A stretch of DNA of 9,461 bases, taken from positions 1-9,461 of the forward strand of contig JAMFST010000491.1 of assembly GCA_026225435.1 (NCBI GenBank). Reading direction: 5' to 3'. Position numbers and translations under genes: made by a program. Shown piece by piece: positions 1-6,535 of this stretch. Origin of the DNA: Labilithrix luteola. Lineage in GTDB: Bacteria > Myxococcota_A > Polyangia > Polyangiales > Polyangiaceae. Position 1 is the first letter of the stretch; each line of letters begins with the position of its first letter. Below the pieces are notes generated by a model that was given only the letters and a program-made list of their open reading frames with translations, had not been told where the DNA came from and made no database searches.

Positions 1-882
1 GGCGGCGACGAAGCTGTACTGCCCGGAGACGCACTCACCCTGCTGCATCCTCAGGTCGGCTATGGACGCTCCGCTGGCCCCGCCATAGGCCGCGAGGAGC
101 GGGGCGGAAGGGAACGGGCTGGGGCACGCCGAGCCGGAGCCCGCAGGCGGCACGTAGTAGACGTTGTAGCCGACGGTGTCCTGGTCGGCGGTGGCGTTCC
201 AGTCGGCCTTCAGCGCCGCGTTGTAGATGTCGAGCGACAGCGTGGTCGGAGGTGCCGCGGCCGCGAGGTCCACGCTGAGCGGCGCGACGCCCGATCCGCC
301 GATGGTCGTCAGCCCGTCGTCCGTGCTGAAGACGAAGTACACCGGCACCTGCAGCGCCGCGCTCGTCGACTGGACGTGGCATACCGAATCGTCGCTGGCG
401 GCGACGGTGCTGTACGCCTGCTTCACGCTCGCGGCGTACTGCGCGAGGATCTGCCGCGCACGGATGCTGACCGTGAACCCACCGGAGAGGTTGTAGGAGA
501 TCGGGCCGTCGACCACCGGCCAGCACGTGCTGGTGCTGGCGCCCGGTGCCACGTACGTCGCCCCCTGATCGCAATTGGTGCCGGCGAAGGCGTAGAGCGC
601 ATAGCCCGAGGCGGCCGGCGCGCTGCCGCTAGCGATCAGCGGAAAGTTCACGACGACGTCGCGCTCGCAGTCCTCGAAGTTGATCCCCGCCGGGTTCAAC
701 GTCGCGTCGCGCACGAACGATGTGCCATCGGGGAGGGCGTGCGTCACCAACCCTTGAGGCTGAAGGCCGATGGTGAGCGCGCCGGTGGTCTGTGCGCTCG
801 CGTCGACGGCGAAGGACATCGTGGGGGTGAGGAGAGCGGCCGCCGTCAGCGTGCGCCGCAAGGAGGAGGATCGAGTGATCAT
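1..882 (-). CDS. Secreted hypothetical protein with fibronectin-III-like segment (C-terminus outside window)
   Basis: The frame stays open from an ATG at 882 to the window edge, giving 294 residues with no stop, so the 3' end is missing. The N-terminus reads as a Sec signal peptide: basic residues (RSSSLRR), a hydrophobic stretch at about 13-26, and an ASA-Q cleavage site after residue 30. The mature part has six cysteines (72, 104, 120, 168, 253, 284), which suggests disulfides outside the cytoplasm. From about residue 212 to the edge there is a fibronectin-III-like pattern: W228, then an Asp-rich turn, then GYNVYY at 238-243. The middle region (about 35-210) matches no family I recognise. 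No Shine-Dalgarno is visible just before the ATG, but the signal peptide supports this start. The gene is divergent from the repeat/PDZ protein, which is also exported. Function unknown; an outer-surface or secreted structural or binding role is an inference. Confidence 0.8.
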   Translation of the reverse strand, partial: MITRSSSLRRTLTAAALLTPTMSFAVDASAQTTGALTIGLQPQGLVTHALPDGTSFVRDATLNPAGINFEDCERDVVVNFPLIASGSAPAASGYALYAFAGTNCDQGATYVAPGASTSTCWPVVDGPISYNLSGGFTVSIRARQILAQYAASVKQAYSTVAASDDSVCHVQSTSAALQVPVYFVFSTDDGLTTIGGSGVAPLSVDLAAAAPPTTLSLDIYNAALKADWNATADQDTVGYNVYYVPPAGSGSACPSPFPSAPLLAAYGGASGASIADLRMQQGECVSGQYSFVAA

Positions 883-930
883 GGTGGGCGCGCTGAGCAC
901 CGCGCGTGCCGTGCGGAAGCCCTGACTTTT

Positions 931-958
931 TCTGTAAACGAAGCGTAAGAGCGGTCAA
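931..958 (-). promoter_or_regulatory. Candidate sigma-70-type promoter for the secreted protein
   Basis: Read on the minus strand, TTGACC (958-953) is followed after 16 bp by TACAGA (936-931). This would start transcription near 924 and leave a leader of about 40 bases before the ATG at 882. The -35 box is close to consensus and the -10 box is weak. The 158-bp divergent gap (883-1040) also holds the upstream region of the repeat/PDZ gene, for which I see no clear promoter or ribosome binding site. A short CGCCC/GGGCG inverted repeat lies near 1009-1023 and may be incidental in such GC-rich DNA. Confidence 0.3.
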
Positions 959-1040
959 CTTGGCAGGCATGGACGAGCTTCTCCGGCGGGGCGCGCCAAC
1001 ATGACAACGCCCGCGAAGGGCGCGCGCTACCATCCGCGTC

Positions 1041-2795
1041 ATGAGCACCAGGCGGTTCCTGGTCGGCGCCGGCTCTGCGGGTGTCGTCGCGCTCCTCGTG
1101 GCGCTGTCGGTGATGCTCTGGTGGCGAACCGCGCACCCCTCGCCGCCTCCTCCTCCGTCGTCCCCGTCGGATGTCCCGTCGGCGACCGATGCGCCCGTCG
1201 CTCTGCCTCCGGAAGATCGCACCCCGGAGATCCGCGGACACGTGCTCGACACCGACGGAAATGCTGCCGCGGGCGCGACCGTGCGCCTGGTGTCGACGAC
1301 GCCGCCGTACGGCGCCTACCGCGAGGTGAAGAGCGACGCGACCGGGGGCTTCTCCTTCGCCAACGTGGCGCCCGGGAGCCTGCGGGTGGTGGCCGATGAG
1401 GGGGAAGCCGGCGTGGTCACCAGCGCCGTGCTGCGCCTGGCCGCCGGGCAGACGGAGGAGCTCACGCTCGTGCTCGCCGCGGCCGGCTTCGTCCGCGGGA
1501 CCGTGGTCGACGCGGATGGACATCCGGTCGCCGGAGCGGCCGTCTCCGTCGAGAACCTCCCCTGGACGGTGAGCGCGACCTCCGACCCGGCGGGTGCCTT
1601 CCGCCTGGTGGCGGTGCCGGACGAGGCGACCTCGCTGGTGGCGGTGGCCCGCGGCTTCCGCACCGCTCACGCGACGTTGGCGGTGGCGGGCGAGGAGCCC
1701 GAGCGCGTCGTGCGCATCGTGATGGCGGCGGCGAGCCCCGTCGACGGTGAGGTGCACGACGACGACGGGAATCCGGTCGCCGCCGACGTGGTCGCTTGCG
1801 AGGGGCAACCCTCCGAGACGCGCGCGCAGAGCAAGGCGGACGGGACCTTCCAGCTCGCCCCGTCGGCCATCGGGTGCGACGCCGTCGCCGAGCACGCCGA
1901 GTTCGGATCGAGCGACGCCGTGTCGGTCGTGGAGGGCAAGCCGATCGTCCTGCGGCTGAAGGCGGGCGGCTCCATCGAAGGGGTCGTGGTGGACGAGCGC
2001 GGCACGGGCGTCTCGCCGTTCACCGTTGGCATCGAGTCCTTCGTGCCTGCCCGCGGCCGCCCGCACCCGGGCGCAGGCGCGCGCCCCTTCGACGATCTGC
2101 GCGGCGCGTTTCGCTGGGACAAGCTGGCACCGGGCAGCTACGTGCTCACCGCGTCGACTCCCGGGCGCCCCGCCGTGCGCTCCTCGTCGATCGACGTGCG
2201 CGCGGGCGCCGTGAGCTCCGACGTGCGCATCGTCTTGCCCCAGGGGGGCACGCTCGTTGGACATGTGTACGGGCCGGACGGCGCGGTCCCCGGCGTGCGC
2301 CTCCGCTTCGACGCCGTGAGCAGCGTGCTCGAGAGCAAGTCGTCCGCGGTGAGCGACGACACCGGCGAGTACCGCATCGAGGAGGCGCCGGCGGGCCCCT
2401 TCACGCTGCGCGCGGAGAAGGACGGGCTGCGCACGAAGCTCGTCTCGGGGCTCTACGTCTCGCCCGGGGCGACGGTCCGCCAGGACGTGACGCTCTCGGC
2501 GCGCGACGGAAACACCGCCGTCGAACTCGGCGGCATCGGCGCTGGTCTCGCGCAGACACCGGCCGGCCTCGCCGTCAGGCAGCTCTTTCCCGGCGATCCC
2601 GCCGCGGTCGCCGGCTTACGCGAAGGGGACCTCATCGTGCGTGTCGACGGCGAGCCGGTCGAGGGAATGTCCATGGCCGATGTCCTCGCGCGCGTGCGCG
2701 GGGAGCCCGGCACCACCGTGGGCATCGCCGTGCGGCGCCCGGAGACCGGCGCCATCATGGAGACGGTGATCGTCAGAGCGAAGGTCGTGCACTGA
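1041..2795 (+). CDS. Membrane-anchored protein with five carboxypeptidase-regulatory-like repeats and a C-terminal PDZ domain
   Basis: 584 residues. A short basic start (MSTRR) leads into one hydrophobic helix at about 7-28 ending in WWR; there is no lipobox cysteine, so this is probably an uncleaved inner-membrane anchor with the rest outside. A Pro/Ser/Ala-rich linker (33-58) follows. Five tandem transthyretin-like beta-sandwich units start near 64, 150, 232, 311 and 403. Most open with a G-x-V-x-D/G-x-x-G pattern (GHVLDTDGN, GTVVDADGH, GEVHDDDGN, GVVVDERGT, GHVYGPDGA), and several contain a G-x-F/Y strand (GGFSF, GAFRL, GTFQL, GEYRI). The C-terminal 490-580 region is a PDZ domain with AVAGLREGDLIVRVDGEPV at 521-539. 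There is no peptidase domain, so a binding or scaffold role is likelier than catalysis. Such repeats are known as accessory domains of M14 carboxypeptidases and as stand-alone envelope modules; the ligand here is unknown. The start precedes the hydrophobic anchor, but no strong ribosome binding site is seen. Confidence 0.88.
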   Translation: MSTRRFLVGAGSAGVVALLVALSVMLWWRTAHPSPPPPPSSPSDVPSATDAPVALPPEDRTPEIRGHVLDTDGNAAAGATVRLVSTTPPYGAYREVKSDATGGFSFANVAPGSLRVVADEGEAGVVTSAVLRLAAGQTEELTLVLAAAGFVRGTVVDADGHPVAGAAVSVENLPWTVSATSDPAGAFRLVAVPDEATSLVAVARGFRTAHATLAVAGEEPERVVRIVMAAASPVDGEVHDDDGNPVAADVVACEGQPSETRAQSKADGTFQLAPSAIGCDAVAEHAEFGSSDAVSVVEGKPIVLRLKAGGSIEGVVVDERGTGVSPFTVGIESFVPARGRPHPGAGARPFDDLRGAFRWDKLAPGSYVLTASTPGRPAVRSSSIDVRAGAVSSDVRIVLPQGGTLVGHVYGPDGAVPGVRLRFDAVSSVLESKSSAVSDDTGEYRIEEAPAGPFTLRAEKDGLRTKLVSGLYVSPGATVRQDVTLSARDGNTAVELGGIGAGLAQTPAGLAVRQLFPGDPAAVAGLREGDLIVRVDGEPVEGMSMADVLARVRGEPGTTVGIAVRRPETGAIMETVIVRAKVVH

Positions 2796-3172
2796 GCGCC
2801 TGCGCCTTCACGCCGGCGCTGGTCACCGCCGGAGCGGGGAAGGGGCCGGCCGACCTGGTGAACCTCTCCTCGGTCGCCGGGAAGAACATCTTCCCGTACT
2901 TCGCGGTGTACAGCGCGACCAAGGCGTACGTGAGCCACCTGTCGATTCACCTGCGCACCGAGCTCGGGGCGAAGGGGGTGCGAATCGTCGGCACCGAGCT
3001 GCAGGGGCACGTCGACTTCCAGGGGGCGCAGGACTGGCTCGCCGGAGCCAGGACGCAGATGGAGCTCCTCGAGCCGGAGGACGTCGCCGAGGCGATCGCC
3101 TTCACCGTCAGCGCGCCCAAGCGGATGAACATCCAGAACCTGACGATCATGCCGACTGGGCAAGCCACCTGA
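2796..3172 (+). pseudogene. C-terminal remnant of a YdfG-like short-chain dehydrogenase
   Basis: In frame 2, directly after the TGA of the repeat/PDZ gene, about 125 residues match the second half of a classical SDR. They include the catalytic serine strand (DLVNLSSVAG), the Tyr/Lys motif YSATK, an ELGAKGVRI strand, and a tail (LEPEDVAEAIAFTV...MNIQNLTIMPT) of the kind seen in YdfG-like NADP-dependent 3-hydroxyacid dehydrogenases. The N-terminal Rossmann half with TGxxxGIG and NNAG is absent, and upstream sequence in this frame is only the shadow of the PDZ gene. The usual 'EPG' segment after the GVRI strand also appears deleted: the sequence jumps from GVRI to VGTELQGHV, roughly seven residues short. 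There is no good start; an in-frame GTG at 2858 would begin inside the serine strand. Without the nucleotide-binding half it cannot work as a dehydrogenase. It converges on the acyl-CoA dehydrogenase operon with a 22-bp gap. Confidence 0.75.
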
Positions 3173-3194
3173 CGGCGAGCTGACGAGCGAGGAG

Positions 3195-4304
3195 CTACCC
3201 CCGGCCGAGACGCACGTAGCGCTCGAGGTGGTGATCCTCGTCGCCGAGCTGGTGGCCGATCATGATCAGCCGCTTGGCGAAGTGGGGGAGGGGGAGCTCC
3301 CAGGTCATCCCGATGCCGCCGTGGAGCTGGATCGACTCCTCGGCGACGAGGGTGCCCACGCGCCCGAGGGTGACCTTCGCGGCGGAGACCGCGCGCTCAC
3401 GCGCGAGGCGATCGTCGTCGAGCGCGGCGGCGGCGTTGATGACCGCGGAGCGCGCCTGCTCGATCTCGATGGCGACGGTCGCCATGCGGTGCTGGAGCGC
3501 CTGGAACTTCCCGATGGGCACGCCGAACTGCACGCGCGTGCGGAGGTAGTCGAGCGTGGAGTCCTTGATGACGTCGAGGATCCCGACCGCCTCGGCGCCG
3601 AGCGCGACGATGCCCGCGGCGACGGCCGCTTCGATGGTGCCGAGCGCGTCGTCTCCGCAGGCGATGCGCGTGTCGGCCGGCAGCTGGACGGCCTGCAGCA
3701 CCAGCTCGCCGCCCCGCCCACCGTCGACGAGGGGGTAACCCTTGATCGACACGCCGTCGGCATCACGCGGGACGATGAACAGGGCGAGCCCGGTGTCCAC
3801 CCGCGCGGAGACGACGATGCGCGTCGCGCTTTCGAGCTGGGGGACGACCGCCTTGCCCCCGCTCAGCGTCCAGCCGCCCGTGGCCGAGCGCTCGGCACGA
3901 GTCGTCACGTTGGTCAGATCGTAGCGCGCGCCGGGCTCGTACAAGGCGACGGCGGCGATCTGCGTTCCGTCGAGGAGGCCGCTCGCGAGATCGGCGCGTC
4001 CGGCGCCGTCCGCGAGCAGGCGACCGACCATGGCCAGGCCGAGGAAGGGCTCGACGACGAGCGCGCGCCCGAGCGCCTCGAAGACGACCATCAGGTCGAA
4101 GCCGCTCCCCCCGAACCCACCGAGCGGCTCGCCGAGGAGCGCCGCGGGAACGCCGAGCGCGGCCAGCTCACCCCAGATCTCCGGGCTGTACCCGCGCTCC
4201 GAGGCGGAGATGCGGTGACGCGTGTCGAGAGAGTAACGCTCGGCGAGGAAGCGACGGAGCGTGTCCGCCAGCATCCGCCGGTCTTCGCTGTGATTGAAGT
4301 CCAT
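3195..4304 (-). CDS. Acyl-CoA dehydrogenase family protein, probable non-catalytic (small) subunit
   Basis: 369 residues with the acyl-CoA dehydrogenase fold: an N-terminal helical domain (1-115), a beta domain (about 118-215) and a C-terminal helical domain (225-365). RVQFGVPIGKFQALQHRMA (257-275) and QLHGGIGMTWELPLPHF (326-342) are clear family signatures. The usual flavin-contact motif SEPGAGSD is degenerate here (YEPGARYD, 122-129). The isovaleryl-CoA-dehydrogenase-type Glu position aligns with Ala230, and the medium-chain-type Glu near the C-terminus also looks absent, so the subunit probably does not supply the base. It resembles PimD-type small subunits and the partners in alpha2beta2 dehydrogenases such as ChsE1/ChsE2 of steroid degradation. 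The ATG lies 5 bp after the stop of the upstream dehydrogenase, with a GGAG about 11 bases before it, so coupled translation and complex formation are likely. The substrate cannot be read from sequence. Confidence 0.88.
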   Translation of the reverse strand: MDFNHSEDRRMLADTLRRFLAERYSLDTRHRISASERGYSPEIWGELAALGVPAALLGEPLGGFGGSGFDLMVVFEALGRALVVEPFLGLAMVGRLLADGAGRADLASGLLDGTQIAAVALYEPGARYDLTNVTTRAERSATGGWTLSGGKAVVPQLESATRIVVSARVDTGLALFIVPRDADGVSIKGYPLVDGGRGGELVLQAVQLPADTRIACGDDALGTIEAAVAAGIVALGAEAVGILDVIKDSTLDYLRTRVQFGVPIGKFQALQHRMATVAIEIEQARSAVINAAAALDDDRLARERAVSAAKVTLGRVGTLVAEESIQLHGGIGMTWELPLPHFAKRLIMIGHQLGDEDHHLERYVRLGRG

Positions 4305-4309
4305 GCGAC

Positions 4310-5506
4310 TCAGAGCTCCAGGATCGTCTTGGTGATGATCTCGCGCTGGATCTCGTTCGAGCCGCCGAAGATCGAGAGCTTGCGCTGGTTGAAGTACTGC
4401 GAGGCGATCGGCGCGGCGTAGTCGGCCCCGATCGCCTCACCAGTGAAGCCCTCGTCGAGCGCCTGGCTGATGAAGGGCTGCGCGTAGGGGCCGAGCGCGC
4501 GGCGCGCCAGGCTGGAGATCTCCTGACGGATCTCCGTCCCCCGGATCTTCAGCATCGAGCTCTCCGCCCCCGGCGCACCGCCGTGAGCCGCCGCCGCCAG
4601 GACCCGCAGGCTGGTGGTCTTCATGTTCTCGAGCTCGATCTCCACGCGCGCCAGCCGCGCCGCGAACTGCGGATCTTCGGCCAGCGGTTTCCCGTCCTTC
4701 TGCTCGGACCTCGCGATCTCCTTCAGCTGGTCGAGGGCGGCCATCGACGCGCCCACGCCGGCGATGTTGGTGCGCTCGTAGGTCAGCAGGTACTTGGCAT
4801 AGGTCCAGCCGAGGTTCTCGTCGCCGACGAGGTTCTCCACCGGCACGCGCACGTCGGTGAAGAAGACCTCACTCACCTCGGCGTCGCCGTCCAGAAGGAC
4901 GATCGGACGGACCTCGATCCCGGGTGTCTTCATGTCGATGAGGAGGAACGAGATCCCCTTCTGCTTCTTCGCCGACGGATCGGTGCGCACCAGGCAGAAG
5001 ATCATGTCGGCGTACTTGCCGAGCGTGGTCCACGTCTTCTGCCCGTTGACCACGTAGTGATCGCCGTCGCGCAGCGCCTGCGTCTTCAGGTTCGCGAGAT
5101 CCGATCCGGCGCCCGGCTCGGAGTAGCCCTGGCACCACCAGTCGGAGCCGTCGAGGATGCGCGGCAGCCAGCGCTTCTTCTGCTCGTCGGAGCCGTACTT
5201 GAGGAGGACCGGGCCGAGCATGTTGACGCCGAAGGGGACGATGCGCGGCGCGTGCGCCAGCGCGATCTCGACGTCGAAGATGTAGCGCTGGACCACGCTC
5301 CACCCCGGGCCGCCCCACTCCTCCGGCCAGTGGCTGGCGAGCCAGCGCCGCGACTCGAGGATCGCGTGCCACCCCACCATGTCCTCCTTGGTGAGGTGCT
5401 TCCCCGTGCGGACCTTCTCGGAGAGCGCCTTCGGCAGGCGCTCGCGGAGAAACGCCCGCACCTCGTCGCGAAAGGCGATGTCCTCGGCCGTGAAGTCGAC
5501 GTTCAT
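4310..5506 (-). CDS. Acyl-CoA dehydrogenase family protein, probable catalytic (large) subunit
   Basis: 398 residues, a normal length for the family, introducing a trans-2,3 double bond into an acyl-CoA with FAD. The N-terminus (NVDFTAEDIAFRDEVRAFL) is typical. The flavin/substrate motif GYSEPGAGSDLANLKTQA is at 127-144, the NGQKTWTT strand at 154-161, and the C-terminal FGGSNEIQREII at 380-391. The medium-chain-type catalytic Glu (YEGT) is replaced by Gly in FGGS. A Glu at 244 in LTYERTNIAG sits at the isovaleryl/long-chain alternative position and is the likely base. The ATG at 5506 is preferred over in-frame codons further upstream because the 23 extra residues are basic and unlike the family; an AGAGG lies unusually close (about 1 base) to this ATG. 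It is first of a two-gene operon with the 369-residue subunit. It is similar to PimC (pimeloyl-CoA dehydrogenase large subunit) and FadE-type enzymes; the exact substrate is unknown. Confidence 0.9.
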   Translation of the reverse strand: MNVDFTAEDIAFRDEVRAFLRERLPKALSEKVRTGKHLTKEDMVGWHAILESRRWLASHWPEEWGGPGWSVVQRYIFDVEIALAHAPRIVPFGVNMLGPVLLKYGSDEQKKRWLPRILDGSDWWCQGYSEPGAGSDLANLKTQALRDGDHYVVNGQKTWTTLGKYADMIFCLVRTDPSAKKQKGISFLLIDMKTPGIEVRPIVLLDGDAEVSEVFFTDVRVPVENLVGDENLGWTYAKYLLTYERTNIAGVGASMAALDQLKEIARSEQKDGKPLAEDPQFAARLARVEIELENMKTTSLRVLAAAAHGGAPGAESSMLKIRGTEIRQEISSLARRALGPYAQPFISQALDEGFTGEAIGADYAAPIASQYFNQRKLSIFGGSNEIQREIITKTILEL

Positions 5507-5557
5507 GCCTCTACGAAAGCATACTCCGCTCGGTCCTGGGGACGCTCGGCGGCGGGC

Positions 5558-5573
5558 GGTGCGCTTTCGCACC
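5558..5573. repeat. Perfect 6-bp inverted repeat with 4-base loop before the dehydrogenase operon
   Basis: GGTGCG, a CTTT loop, then CGCACC. It lies in the 129-bp gap between the stop of the MmyB-type regulator (5636) and the ATG of the large dehydrogenase subunit (5506). On the transcribed minus strand it folds as GGTGCG-AAAG-CGCACC with no T run after it, so it is not a standard intrinsic terminator. It could be an operator half-pair or an RNA hairpin. A weak -10-like TATGCT (5523-5518, minus) lies downstream of it, with no good -35 partner. Nothing else stands out in this gap. Confidence 0.35.
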
Positions 5574-5635
5574 ACCGTTCTGCGGAGCTCGCGACGGAGA
5601 ACGTATCGATCACGGAATGGTCGTCGACGGCGGTG

Positions 5636-6466
5636 TCAGCAGCGTGTGAGGTCGACCGCCTGCCGCACCAGGGCGCGATCCGCGGAGCTCACGGGATTGA
5701 AGACCACCATGGTCAGATCTCCCGGGCCGTCGAGTCGCAAGGTCGAGACCTCGAAGCTCACCGTCCCGAGGTCGGGGAGGGAGACCTGCTTGCGCGGCTC
5801 GCTCGCGACCTCGACGTCCAGCCGCTCCCAGAGCGCGCGAAATTCCGGGCTTCGCTCCGCCAGGTCCGCGGCGACGATGGCGGCTTCGCGCGCCGCTCCC
5901 GATCTCGTCATGTCCGCGCGGAACGAGGCGACCAGAGACGCGGCGATCTCCGCCCACTGCGTGGTGTGGTCTCGCACCGAGCGGCGGAGGAAATGCCTCC
6001 TCAGCAGGTTCCGTTCGGCCGCCGGCGCCGCCGGGTCATCGCCGAAGACGGCGGCCGCCGCCGCGTTCCAGGCGATCACGTCCCAGGCGGGGGTTCGCAC
6101 GTACGAAGGCGAGCCATCGAGCGTGTCGAGCAGCCGCTGGGTCGTCGCGGAGACGCGCTCTACCTGCGCCACCTCGGCTTCCGGGAGCCGGTTCTGCGCC
6201 AGCAAGAACAGGTGCTGCCGCTCCGCATCGGTGAGGGTGAGCGCGACGGCGAGGCGGTCGAGCACGTCCGCCGACGGGCGCCCCCCTCGCCCCTGCTCGA
6301 GGAAGGTGTACCAGGTGACGCTCACCTCGGCGCGAAGCGCGACCTCTTCCCGACGCAGCCCGGGGATGCGCCGACGGACCAGAGGCAGGCCCAGGCGCGC
6401 GGGATCGACCTTGGCCCGCCGGTCGCGCAGGAAAGTGCCCAGACGGTTGTCGCCGACGTTGGTCAT
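5636..6466 (-). CDS. Helix-turn-helix transcriptional regulator with MmyB-like ligand-binding domain
   Basis: 276 residues. An N-terminal Cro/C1-type (XRE) helix-turn-helix spans about 8-80, with the recognition segment LRREEVALRAEVSVTWYTFLEQGR-like at 37-60 and the 'RGGRPSADVLDRLAVAL' element just after it. The C-terminal part (about 119-272) is the MmyB-like ligand-binding domain, shown by the signature PAWDVIAWNAAAAAVFGD at 126-143 and conserved RNLLRRHF at 152-159. MmyB-family regulators are often encoded divergently from a short-chain dehydrogenase, exactly as here, and structural work on the family suggests fatty-acid-like ligands. The likely role is control of the divergent SDR at 6536 and of itself through the 69-bp gap. 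The acyl-CoA dehydrogenase operon starts 129 bp downstream on the same strand and might be co-transcribed. The ATG at 6466 has only a poor ribosome binding site, but it fits the family N-terminus. Confidence 0.9.
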   Translation of the reverse strand: MTNVGDNRLGTFLRDRRAKVDPARLGLPLVRRRIPGLRREEVALRAEVSVTWYTFLEQGRGGRPSADVLDRLAVALTLTDAERQHLFLLAQNRLPEAEVAQVERVSATTQRLLDTLDGSPSYVRTPAWDVIAWNAAAAAVFGDDPAAPAAERNLLRRHFLRRSVRDHTTQWAEIAASLVASFRADMTRSGAAREAAIVAADLAERSPEFRALWERLDVEVASEPRKQVSLPDLGTVSFEVSTLRLDGPGDLTMVVFNPVSSADRALVRQAVDLTRC

Positions 6467-6535
6467 GGTGTCACTGCCGGTACCACTATAGCGCGTCGTC
6501 TATTGCCGCACCGGGGCGCGCCGTACGCTCACGAG
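6467..6535. promoter_or_regulatory. Divergent promoter region between MmyB regulator and SDR
   Basis: This 69-bp gap contains the only AT-rich core nearby, a palindromic CTATAG at 6486-6491. On the minus strand it gives TATAGT (6490-6485), a good -10 candidate for the regulator with a leader of about 12 bases; the -35 region is weak. On the plus strand the same core gives TATAGC. A shared core would let one regulator dimer block both genes. No extended inverted or direct repeat that I would call the operator is evident. Confidence 0.35.

Noticed and set aside
35..574. 179-codon minus-strand frame near the left edge
   Set aside because: It is the wrong frame of the secreted protein gene; the correct frame gives a signal peptide and a fibronectin-like pattern.
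1009..1023. CGCCC/GGGCG inverted repeat before the repeat/PDZ gene
   Set aside because: Only 5 bp of stem in very GC-rich DNA, with no supporting feature; expected by chance.
879..2264. 461-codon minus-strand frame opposite the repeat/PDZ gene
   Set aside because: The composition is Arg/His/Gly-rich and lacks motifs. The plus strand gives clear repeated domains and a PDZ domain, so this is a GC-driven shadow.
3228..4421. 397-codon plus-strand frame opposite the small dehydrogenase subunit
   Set aside because: Low-complexity acidic/Arg-rich translation, antisense to an unmistakable acyl-CoA dehydrogenase.
5507..5575. Upstream extension of the large dehydrogenase subunit by 23 residues
   Set aside because: The extension is Arg-rich and unlike the family N-terminus, which begins at the ATG at 5506.
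4583..6535. Very long open plus-strand frame running opposite the large dehydrogenase subunit and the MmyB regulator into the SDR gene
   Set aside because: Its translation is Arg/Val/Asp/Gly-rich with no family features, and it is the reverse complement of two well-supported genes. Only the part from 6536 onward (the SDR) is real.
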